The notes under the pieces are model-generated. The model saw nothing but the letters and a program-made list of their open reading frames with translations. It was not told the DNA's origin and did no database searches. The translations under genes and the position numbers were made by a program. A stretch of 6,330 nt of DNA from an uncultured Prosthecobacter sp. (lineage in GTDB: Bacteria > Verrucomicrobiota > Verrucomicrobiia > Verrucomicrobiales > Verrucomicrobiaceae). How positions within the stretch are numbered: the stretch's first letter is position 1; the number at the start of each line of letters is the position of its first letter. This document shows, piece by piece, positions 1 to 5,702 of this stretch. The stretch is taken from NCBI GenBank assembly GCA_937941745.1, contig CALDGV010000050.1, positions 1 through 6,330 of the forward strand, written 5' to 3'.

Positions 1-475
1 TGCTCTGCACCAGCAGGCGGCGGTTCAGGAAATGGCGGGCCAGGGGCTCGCCGCGGCGGCCTGCCGGGTAGAGCACGAGCCGGGCCTGCCCCTCGCCCTG
101 GCGGCGGGCCAGCTCCAGCAGATGGCGGGCATCGGGCTGGGGCGGAAGCTTCTTGAGCCGGTCCTCCACGGGGCCGGAGTCCACCAGCAGCTCATCGAGG
201 GCCAGGGTGAAGTGCTGGGGGCGGCCATCGGCCACCAGCACGAAGGGACGGCCCGCCAGCAGATCCTCCAGCGCATGCTGCTGATCCGCCGCTGAGGCGC
301 GGCCCAGCTTCTGAGCCGGGGCGATGCGCGCCAGCTTGCGCTGCAGCCGTTCCGCCTGCGCGGAGGTCTCTGCCTGCCGCCAGCCTGCGGCGAGCCAGGC
401 CGCTGCGATGAGCAGGGCGGCCAGGAGGATGCCGATGCGCCGCTGGGCGGAGGAGAGGGAGGGGGGCGGCATCAT
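1..475 (-). CDS. Membrane-anchored or exported protein of unknown function, N-terminal part (runs off left edge)
   Basis: I do not recognise this protein. The frame opens with two consecutive ATG codons (475-470) and stays open for 158 codons to the window edge, so the C-terminus is missing. A short Arg-containing N-tail (QRR at 11-13) precedes one hydrophobic segment at about residues 14-31 (IGILLAALLIAAAWLAAGW), so it is either a signal anchor or an uncleaved signal peptide. After it comes an Ala/Gln/Arg-rich, probably helical stretch (about 33-65). A mixed alpha/beta region follows, with PFVLVADG (about 75-82) and LVLYPAGRRGEP (about 137-148). No catalytic motif is visible. The start was chosen because the membrane segment follows directly; no Shine-Dalgarno site is seen. 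It lies 98 nt downstream of a gene on the same strand with a stem-loop between them, so it may be transcribed separately. The visible part could be the leader of a larger extracellular enzyme, but nothing here proves that. Confidence 0.72.
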   Translation of the reverse strand, partial: MMPPPSLSSAQRRIGILLAALLIAAAWLAAGWRQAETSAQAERLQRKLARIAPAQKLGRASAADQQHALEDLLAGRPFVLVADGRPQHFTLALDELLVDSGPVEDRLKKLPPQPDARHLLELARRQGEGQARLVLYPAGRRGEPLARHFLNRRLLVQS

Positions 476-520
476 CGTCAGAGGCTGTGGGGCGCGGGAG
501 CACCGGCTTCCGACAACTTC

Positions 521-557
521 CCCGGAGCACGGTTCGAACTCAAACCGATTCTCCGGG
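521..557 (-). terminator. Nested stem-loop between two minus-strand genes; possible terminator without a U-tract
   Basis: The plus strand reads CCCGGAG (521-527), then CGGTT (530-534), an 8-nt loop, AACCG (543-547) and CTCCGGG (551-557). This gives a 7-bp GC-rich outer stem and a 5-bp inner stem separated by a small 2/3-nt internal loop. It begins 16 nt past the stop codon of the 574-1077 gene, a usual terminator position. Read on the minus strand, a TTTT run precedes the hairpin and no U-run follows it. It is therefore not a textbook intrinsic terminator. It could instead protect the mRNA end or sit in the leader of the downstream gene. Confidence 0.45.
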
Positions 558-573
558 AAAAGGTCGCCGTGTC

Positions 574-1077
574 TCAGGCCCCGGCCTTCATGGCGGCGGC
601 AAAGCCCATGCTGCCGATGACCACGATGAAGACGAGATAGAGCAGGATCATGACGATGGCCAGGATGCCCACGAACTTCCAGAAGGCGCGCTGGTGGCCG
701 AGCGCCTTCACGAGGTCCTCCGCACTGCGGCTCTGCATCAGGCCCTGGATGGTGGAGGCATACTGCCACATCTTCACCGCCGGGTAGATGTAGAAGAAGC
801 CCATGATCACGTAAAAGACCGCCATGCCGAGGATCATGGGGCCCTGGAGGCCGCCTGCCTTGGCCGCATCTCCCGCCATGGTGGCCATGAACCCCATGCC
901 TGCACCGGCGAGGAGCATGAAGAAGACCCCGATCCACATCAGGACGCTAAAGAAGCGCACCCAGGGCTTGGTGCCTTGGAGCTGGGCGATGGCCTCGGCG
1001 GGCACGGCCTCGCTGGTGGTCTGGCTGCTGGAGCCGAAGAGGTTGGCCGACGGGGCGGCATAGGGGTTCGGTTCCAT
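574..1077 (-). CDS. Small three-helix membrane protein, DUF5362 type
   Basis: A 167-residue integral membrane protein of unknown function. It begins MEPNPYAAPSANLF, a Pro/Tyr/Ala leader common in small membrane proteins of the Planctomycetes-Verrucomicrobia group. A polar Ser/Thr stretch (15-35) follows, then three predicted membrane helices at about 39-67, 80-103 and 132-159. The pattern KPWVRFFSVLMWIG before helix 1, YPAVKMWQYASTI (98-110) after helix 2, and HQRAFWKFVGI (128-138) at the start of helix 3 matches the DUF5362 family as I know it. That assignment is by eye. The open frame continues upstream to 1275, but those codons lie in the divergent control region and overlap the RDD gene. 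The low-complexity Gly-rich peptide they encode is not protein-like, so the ATG at 1077 is preferred. No Shine-Dalgarno site is visible. It is divergent from the RDD operon and may share its control region. Confidence 0.85.
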   Translation of the reverse strand: MEPNPYAAPSANLFGSSSQTTSEAVPAEAIAQLQGTKPWVRFFSVLMWIGVFFMLLAGAGMGFMATMAGDAAKAGGLQGPMILGMAVFYVIMGFFYIYPAVKMWQYASTIQGLMQSRSAEDLVKALGHQRAFWKFVGILAIVMILLYLVFIVVIGSMGFAAAMKAGA

Positions 1078-1103
1078 GAGGGGAGTCAGGGTGGAGGTGG
1101 TGG

Positions 1104-1119
1104 CTGGAATGATTTCCAG
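1104..1119. promoter_or_regulatory. 6+6 bp inverted repeat, candidate operator in the divergent region
   Basis: CTGGAA (1104-1109) and TTCCAG (1114-1119) form a perfect inverted repeat around the 4-nt spacer TGAT. It lies 26 nt upstream of the minus-strand ATG at 1077, just past where transcription would begin from the candidate minus-strand promoter. A dimeric regulator bound there could block that promoter. No regulator gene is in the window, and short repeats like this also arise by chance. Confidence 0.3.
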
Positions 1120-1127
1120 TGCAGAAG

Positions 1128-1157
1128 AGGCTAGCGGCCTCACTCCGGCGTTGTCAA
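1128..1157 (-). promoter_or_regulatory. Candidate sigma-70-type promoter for the 574-1077 gene
   Basis: On the minus strand, a perfect -35 box TTGACA (1157-1152) is followed after 18 nt by TAGCCT (1133-1128), which matches 3 of 6 positions of the -10 consensus. Transcription would start near 1121, giving a leader of about 45 nt before the ATG at 1077. The -35 is strong, the -10 weak. Confidence 0.35.
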
Positions 1158-1179
1158 AACCAAACGGCCCCGCTTCATT
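1151..1179 (+). promoter_or_regulatory. Weak candidate promoter for the RDD operon
   Basis: TTGTCA (1151-1156, 5 of 6 to the -35 consensus) lies 17 nt before TTCATT (1174-1179, 3 of 6 to the -10 consensus) on the plus strand. It precedes the chosen RDD start at 1228 by about 48 nt. Its -35 overlaps the minus-strand -35 box, so the two promoters would compete if both are real. Support is weak. Confidence 0.22.
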
Positions 1180-1227
1180 CAGCGCGCCAACGCCTCCTGA
1201 ATGCCCGCCGCCTCCGCCGTCACGACC

Positions 1228-1932
1228 ATGGACACCCTCCAGCCTGTGGAACTGGCGGATGGCGTGGAGATTCATCTGCGGGTGGCGGGCCCGGCGGTGC
1301 GCAGCGTGGCCTGGCTGGTGGACTTCCTCCTCTTCGTCGGCATCCTCATCCTGTGGGGCATCGCGGTGGGTTTCATTGCCCGTGCCCTCGGCCAGGAGAT
1401 CGGCGGCGGGCTCTTCTTTCTCGGCATGTTCTTCCTGCTGTGGTTTTACAATGTCTTCTTTGAGATGTCCGCCCGTGCCGCCACGCCTGGCCAGCGGACG
1501 ATGAAGCTGAAGGTGGTCAGCGTCACTGGTGCGCCAGTGCGCCTGCCGCAGTCGTTGATTCGGAACCTCCTGCGCACGATCGACTTCATGCCCGTGGGCT
1601 ACCTCTGCGGCCTGCTCTGCTGCCTCTTCACCCGCCGCTTTCAGCGCCTGGGCGACCTCGTGGCGGACACGGTGGTGGTCTATGATGACCCGCGGCCCGC
1701 CGCTTCTTCCGAACTGCAGGTGAATGCCGAGCCCCAGCCTCCGGCGCTGCCGCTAAGCCGTGCGGAGCAGGCCGCAATCCTGCAGTTCCTGGAGCGGGCA
1801 CCGCAGTGGTCCGATGCCCGGAAGATCGAGCTGGCGAACCTCCTGACCCCGCTGACGGGCCGCGAGGGCCTGCCCGGCCTGACACGCGTGTGCGGCATCG
1901 GGGTCTGGCTTCAGAAAGGAGGCCGGAACTGA
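1228..1932 (+). CDS. RDD family membrane protein
   Basis: A 234-residue integral membrane protein and first gene of the operon. The N-terminal signature MDTLQPVELADGVEIHL and VAGPAVRSVAWLVDF (19-33) carries the conserved Arg25 and Asp32. Membrane helices lie at about 30-54 and 60-80. The loop TPGQRTMKLKVV (86-97) is the family hallmark, followed by RNLLRTIDFMP (112-122) with the Arg116/Asp119 pair, a third helix near 121-136, and RFQRLGDLVADTVVVY. A soluble tail of about 70 residues follows, including SRAEQAAILQFLERAP and ARKIELANLLTPL. This tail is typical of RDD proteins found next to SpoIIM-like genes. ATG 1228 is preferred over the in-frame ATG at 1201 because the family pattern begins with MDTLQ and the nine extra residues look like leader sequence. 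The biochemical role is unknown; transport has been proposed for a few RDD proteins. The SpoIIM-like gene starts 6 nt downstream. Confidence 0.93.
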   Translation: MDTLQPVELADGVEIHLRVAGPAVRSVAWLVDFLLFVGILILWGIAVGFIARALGQEIGGGLFFLGMFFLLWFYNVFFEMSARAATPGQRTMKLKVVSVTGAPVRLPQSLIRNLLRTIDFMPVGYLCGLLCCLFTRRFQRLGDLVADTVVVYDDPRPAASSELQVNAEPQPPALPLSRAEQAAILQFLERAPQWSDARKIELANLLTPLTGREGLPGLTRVCGIGVWLQKGGRN

Positions 1933-1938
1933 GCCGCC

Positions 1939-2916
1939 ATGTCGCCCGTGCATTTTGAAGAAGAGAACCGCGAGCGCTGGGAGCGCCTGCAGGAGTTGCT
2001 GGAGCAGGCCGAGAAGAAGGCTGGAAGGCAGGCTGCGGATGTGGAAGAGCTTCCCGTGCTGTTCCGCCAGGTCTGCCATGACCTCAGCGTGGCCCAGCAC
2101 CGCATGTATGGAGCCCGCCTGACAGACAAGCTGAATGGGCTGGCCATCCATGGCTACCGCGTGCTGGAGCGGCGCATCAGCGGCAGCTGGGAAAGGCTGG
2201 CGGAGATGGTGCTGCGGGACTTTCCCCGTGCCGTGCAGGCGGAGCGGCGGCTCTTCTGGTTCTGCATGGCCATGTTCTGGCTGCCCTTCCTCTTCCTGGC
2301 GGTCTGGACGCCGCATGATCCCGAGTGGGCCATGGCGATCCTCGGCCCGCAGGGCATGATCCAGATGGAAAAGATGTATGGCGCAGGCACCTCGCCCACG
2401 GACTACGTCCGCGAGGAGTTCGGCTCGAACTTCTTCATGTTCTGCTTCTACATCTGGAACAACGTCAGCATCGACCTGCGCACCTTTGCGGGCGGGATGC
2501 TGGGCGGCGTGGGCTCCATCATCATCATGCTCTTCAACGGGGCGCACCTCGGCGCGGCCACCGGCTATGTGCATCACGCCTGCAACCCGGAGACCTTTTA
2601 CAGCTTCACCGCCGGTCATGGCGCTCCTGAGCTGATGGGCGTGGTGATCTCCGGCATGGCCGGCATGAGGCTCGGCCTCTCCATCGTCAAGCCCGGCCCC
2701 TATGACCGCCGCACCGCCCTGGTGCTCGGCGGGCGCAAGGCCTTGGTGCTGATCTCCGGTGCGGCGCTGATGACGGCCTTCGCCGCCGTCATCGAAGGCT
2801 TCTGGTCGGCCAATCCGATGCCGCCGATGATCAAGTATGGGTTCGGCGTGGTGATGTGGACGCTGACGCTGTGCTACCTTTTCCTCTGTGGGAGGCAGCG
2901 TGGCGATGCGGCTTGA
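1939..2916 (+). CDS. Stage II sporulation protein M-like (SpoIIM/DUF95) membrane protein
   Basis: A 325-residue integral membrane protein. The cytoplasmic N-terminus (about 1-100) has the family pattern FEEENRERWERLQELLEQ, then LPVLFRQVCHDLSVAQ and a segment with KLNGLAIHGYRVL. Predicted helices lie at about 104-124, 164-175, 185-211, 231-249, 268-289 and 300-318. The core motifs NNVSIDLRTFAGGMLGGVGS, FNGAHLGAATGY and GHGAPELMGVVISGMAGM are the SpoIIM hallmarks, including the GHGxxE element. In spore-forming Firmicutes the namesake acts with SpoIID and SpoIIP in engulfment, but this long form is widespread in non-spore-formers next to RDD, DUF4129 and MoxR genes, where its job is unknown. Calling it a sporulation protein would be misleading. 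It starts 6 nt after the RDD stop. A good AGGAGG (1917-1922) lies 16 nt before the ATG, farther than usual. Its 3' end overlaps the next gene by 11 nt, suggesting translational coupling. Confidence 0.93.
   Translation: MSPVHFEEENRERWERLQELLEQAEKKAGRQAADVEELPVLFRQVCHDLSVAQHRMYGARLTDKLNGLAIHGYRVLERRISGSWERLAEMVLRDFPRAVQAERRLFWFCMAMFWLPFLFLAVWTPHDPEWAMAILGPQGMIQMEKMYGAGTSPTDYVREEFGSNFFMFCFYIWNNVSIDLRTFAGGMLGGVGSIIIMLFNGAHLGAATGYVHHACNPETFYSFTAGHGAPELMGVVISGMAGMRLGLSIVKPGPYDRRTALVLGGRKALVLISGAALMTAFAAVIEGFWSANPMPPMIKYGFGVVMWTLTLCYLFLCGRQRGDAA
2890..2908 (+). promoter_or_regulatory. Ribosome-binding site that decides the start of the fusion gene
   Basis: GGGAGG (2890-2895) is followed by three possible in-frame starts. 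GTG 2888 overlaps the site itself, GTG 2900 is only 4 nt after it, and ATG 2906 is 10 nt after it. ATG 2906 gives the family-like N-terminus MRLEDLTIALRPRQPWEAVD and is preferred. All choices overlap the end of the SpoIIM-like gene, so the site lies within that gene. Confidence 0.6.
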
Positions 2917-5689
2917 AGACCTGACCATCGCCCTGCGCCCGCGCCAGCCCTGGGAGGCGGTGGATCTTGGCTGCGCCCTCACCCGGCGGGACTATGGCCG
3001 GGTGATGCTGCTCTGGCTCATCACCGTCGTGCCGGTGTGGGCTGTCCTCGCTGCGCTGTTGTGGAATCATCCGCAGTGGTTCGGCCTCCTCGCATGGTGG
3101 CTGAAGCCGCTCTACGACCGCGTGCCGCTCTTCCATCTGAGTCGTGCCGCCTTCGGCTCGCGGCCGACGGTGCGGGAGACCCTGCGGGAATGGCCCCGGC
3201 TGTGGTCACGCTTCCTCCTGCCTGCCCTGCTGTGGCGGCGTTTCAGCTTCATGCGCAGCTTTGCCCTGCCGGTCTGGATGCTGGAGGGGCAGAAAGGCCG
3301 CGCGGCCCGCCAGCGTGTGGCCACCCTGGCCAGCGATGGCGGCAGCAGCGGTGCCAGCGCCACCTGGGTCTTCGTCAAACTGGAGATGGCGGTCTGGCTG
3401 GGCCTCTCGGCCCTGGTTAGCAACCTGGGGCCGGCGGATGGCCTGCCCGATTTCAGCGCCATCGCGCAGGATCCGGAGTCCTACCTGGAGGTCACGGATG
3501 CCCAGCAGTGGTTCAGCAACCTGCTTTACCTCACGGCCATGAGCCTCATGGAGCCCTTTTACGTGGGGGCGGGCTTCGGCCTCTACCTGAACTCCCGCAC
3601 CAAGCTCGAAGGCTGGGACATTGAGCTGACGTTCCGCCGTCTGGCGGCCCGCCTGAAGCCGGTGGTCACCGCCCTGCTCCTGCTGGCCTGCCTTTTGCCC
3701 GGCGCCACGATGGCTGCCGCACCGGCTGCCGTGAGCCCGCCGCCTGCCGAGGAGGCCATGGCCGAGGCCAGGAAGGCGGTGCTGGAAATCCTGAAGCGGG
3801 AGGAGTTCAAGGAGCATGTCCGCGAGAGCTGGACCTGGGTGCCGGAGGGCGGTGAAGAGGCGTCGATGAACATCGGCTGGCTGGCCTACCTGATGTACAT
3901 TATTGGTTACGGTCTGCTCGGTGCAGGCCTTGTCTGGCTGGTCTGGTGGATCCTGCAAAACCGCCATCTCTTCACCCCCGGGGCACGGCCCGCCCGCCCG
4001 CAGTCCGCCCAGGCCACGCCGCGCATCGTCATGGGGCTGGACATCACGCGCGACAGCCTGCCTGAGGACATCGTGGCCGCTGCCCGTGCCGCCTGGGCGG
4101 CTGGCCGTGTGCGTGAGGCGCTCAGCCTGCTCTACCGGGGTTCGCTTTCGCGGCTGGTGGAGAGGCACCGCCTGCCCATTCGTGACAGTGACACGGAGGA
4201 CGACTGCCTGACCAAGGCTGGCGAGGTGGCCAACGCCTCCACCACGACCTATTTCCGGCAGCTCACCCTTCTCTGGGTGCGTGCTGCCTATGCGGGCCGG
4301 GAGGCCCGGGCAGAGGAATTTGAGGCGCTCTGCCAGGCCTGGCCCTTTGCAGCCTCCGCCGGCCATGATGCCGCCGCGGCACCCGGCCTGCTCCGGGCTC
4401 TGGTCCTTCTTCCCGCCTTGCTGCTTTTCACCGGCTGTGAGGGGCGCTGGGAGGAGATTGAAATCCCGCTCGGCTACCAGGGGCGGGCACGGCTCGATCC
4501 CTTCCTCGCGGCCACCCGGCTGCTGGAGGAGCGTGGTTGTGTGGCCGAGCGGCTGCCCGTCTTGAAAAGCCTGCCCGCAGCGCAGGGCGGGGTCATCCTC
4601 ATCTCTGCTGAGGCGGGCATTCCCGAGGCTCGCGCGCGGCAGCTCCTGGAGTGGACCCATGCCGGAGGGCACCTGATCTATGCCATCGCCGGCTGCGCCC
4701 CCTACAATGACTGGTCGCTCTTCAGCAGCGGCGGCACCTATGGTTATACCGGCAACGAGGACCGCGCTGATCCCGTGCTCAAAACGCTCCAGGTGGAGCT
4801 GGTCGGCCTGGAGAAAGGAAAGAAGAAGGGCTTCACCGACCTTCTGCGCGAACGGAAAAAGGCCTCCAAGAAGACCGACGAAGAGTCCGTGCCTCAGGAA
4901 GAAGCTGGCAAGGCCAAGCCTGAGCCTGCCAAAGCTGATTCCAAGCCTGCCAAGCGGCGTCTGAAGGAGCTGAAGGACGTGCCCACCGAGGTCGGCAAGA
5001 TCCCGATGGGAGGCAGGACCTATGAGGTCGTCTTTCCCAACCTTGTGAACCTCAAGCTCGCCCGCTCGCTGCGGAAGGGGGAGTGGCTTGCGGGCGGTCA
5101 GGAGGGCAGGGTGCCTGCTCTGCACCTGCGCCACGGGCTGGGGGTCGTCACCGTGCTGAATCACGCCCGGCCTCTGCGGAACCGCTACCTGGATGACGAG
5201 GACCATGCGGAATGGTTCCTTGACCTCCTTGGCGATGGCGTGAAGCACATGCAGTTCATCGTCTCCCTGGAGGGCAGTTTCTGGAACCTGCTCTGGAAGC
5301 GTGCCTGGATGCCGCTCATCGGGCTCGCGCTCGTCACGCTGCTCTGGCTTTGGAAGAACATCCCGCGCTTCGGCCCGCAGCGGCAGGTGGTGCTGCATGA
5401 CACCAAGCACTTCTTTGAGCACATCAGCGCCCTGGGCGGGTTCTTCCATCGCATGAAGCGGGATGACATCCTCCTTGCCGCTGCCGCCGATGCGGTGCGC
5501 ACCCGCGCCACCCGCCTTTACCCGCACCTCATCCACCACAACGACAGCGCGCTGATCGATCTCCTGGTCCCGCGCACCGACCTGCCTGTGGAGCGCATCC
5601 GCGCCGCCTTCGAAGCTGCGGAGAATCCCTCCTCACGCGATCTCGTGCGCCATCTTCAGGACCTGCAGACTCTGCGCCGTGCGTTATGA
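2906..5689 (+). CDS. DUF4129-DUF4350 fusion membrane protein
   Basis: A 927-residue membrane protein, last gene of the operon. The N-terminus MRLEDLTIALRPRQPWEAVD matches long DUF4129 proteins of RDD/SpoIIM operons. Helix 1 is at about 33-53, with further hydrophobic stretches up to about 225. A signal-like segment LLLLACLLPGATMAAAPAA (about 256-274) and an outside loop rich in Glu/Ala follow, then a long helix (about 323-351). DUF4129 proper spans about 383-480, with AWAAGRVREALSLLYRGSLS, the DTEDD acidic motif and an FRQLTLLWVRAAYAGR stretch. Next is a lipoprotein-like segment ending LLLFTGC (Cys511), then DUF4350: GYQGRARLDPFLAATRLLEE, VILISAEAG and LLEWTHAGGHLIYA. A Lys/Glu-rich insert (about 634-692), a helix near 800-817 and the PRFGP tail motif complete it. 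These halves are usually separate genes; here one frame with no in-frame ATG or GTG near the junction joins them. The likely topology puts DUF4129 in the cytoplasm and DUF4350 outside. The function is unknown. DUF4129 also occurs at the C-terminus of TgpA-type transglutaminases. Confidence 0.88.
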   Translation: MRLEDLTIALRPRQPWEAVDLGCALTRRDYGRVMLLWLITVVPVWAVLAALLWNHPQWFGLLAWWLKPLYDRVPLFHLSRAAFGSRPTVRETLREWPRLWSRFLLPALLWRRFSFMRSFALPVWMLEGQKGRAARQRVATLASDGGSSGASATWVFVKLEMAVWLGLSALVSNLGPADGLPDFSAIAQDPESYLEVTDAQQWFSNLLYLTAMSLMEPFYVGAGFGLYLNSRTKLEGWDIELTFRRLAARLKPVVTALLLLACLLPGATMAAAPAAVSPPPAEEAMAEARKAVLEILKREEFKEHVRESWTWVPEGGEEASMNIGWLAYLMYIIGYGLLGAGLVWLVWWILQNRHLFTPGARPARPQSAQATPRIVMGLDITRDSLPEDIVAAARAAWAAGRVREALSLLYRGSLSRLVERHRLPIRDSDTEDDCLTKAGEVANASTTTYFRQLTLLWVRAAYAGREARAEEFEALCQAWPFAASAGHDAAAAPGLLRALVLLPALLLFTGCEGRWEEIEIPLGYQGRARLDPFLAATRLLEERGCVAERLPVLKSLPAAQGGVILISAEAGIPEARARQLLEWTHAGGHLIYAIAGCAPYNDWSLFSSGGTYGYTGNEDRADPVLKTLQVELVGLEKGKKKGFTDLLRERKKASKKTDEESVPQEEAGKAKPEPAKADSKPAKRRLKELKDVPTEVGKIPMGGRTYEVVFPNLVNLKLARSLRKGEWLAGGQEGRVPALHLRHGLGVVTVLNHARPLRNRYLDDEDHAEWFLDLLGDGVKHMQFIVSLEGSFWNLLWKRAWMPLIGLALVTLLWLWKNIPRFGPQRQVVLHDTKHFFEHISALGGFFHRMKRDDILLAAAADAVRTRATRLYPHLIHHNDSALIDLLVPRTDLPVERIRAAFEAAENPSSRDLVRHLQDLQTLRRAL
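4914..4953 (+). repeat. Short imperfect repeat inside the Lys-rich insert
   Basis: CCAAGCCTG occurs at 4914-4922 and 4941-4949, and GCCTGCCAA at 4924-4932 and 4945-4953, encoding the repeated Lys-Pro-Ala pattern of AKPEPAKADSKPAKRR. The repeats suggest growth of this linker by slippage or small duplications. It is coding sequence, not a mobile or regulatory repeat. Confidence 0.5.
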
Positions 5690-5702
5690 GGAGTTCCAGC
5701 GC

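Noticed and set aside
192..530. 112-codon minus-strand frame overlapping the left-edge gene
   Set aside because: It is Pro/Ala/Gly/Arg-rich without structure. The adjacent frame starting at 475 has a proper signal anchor and stays open to the edge.
487..1134. 215-codon plus-strand frame opposite the DUF5362-type gene
   Set aside because: The translation is a run of His, Asp, Glu and Gly, the antisense image of hydrophobic helices. The minus-strand frame has real membrane helices and a family-like N-terminus.
1201..1227. Upstream ATG at 1201 as the start of the RDD gene
   Set aside because: It adds nine residues (MPAASAVTT) that do not fit the family N-terminus, and it has no better ribosome-binding site than ATG 1228.
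1078..1275. N-terminal extension of the DUF5362-type protein to 1275
   Set aside because: The extra 66 residues include a Gly-run and overlap the RDD gene and the promoter region. MEPNPYAAP at 1077 is the expected N-terminus.
1939..2916. Evidence for spore formation from the SpoIIM name
   Set aside because: The long SpoIIM-like form with RDD and DUF4129 neighbours occurs in many non-spore-formers. No other sporulation gene is visible.
1753..2982. 409-codon open frame antisense to the RDD and SpoIIM-like genes
   Set aside because: Shadow of two clearly coding genes. The translation is His/Arg/Gly-rich with no recognisable domain and spans two gene boundaries.
3206..5539. 777-codon open frame antisense to the fusion gene
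   Set aside because: It lies entirely opposite a protein with recognisable domains. Its translation is His/Gly/Gln/Ala-rich without membrane segments or motifs. Long antisense frames are expected where codon third positions are nearly all G or C.
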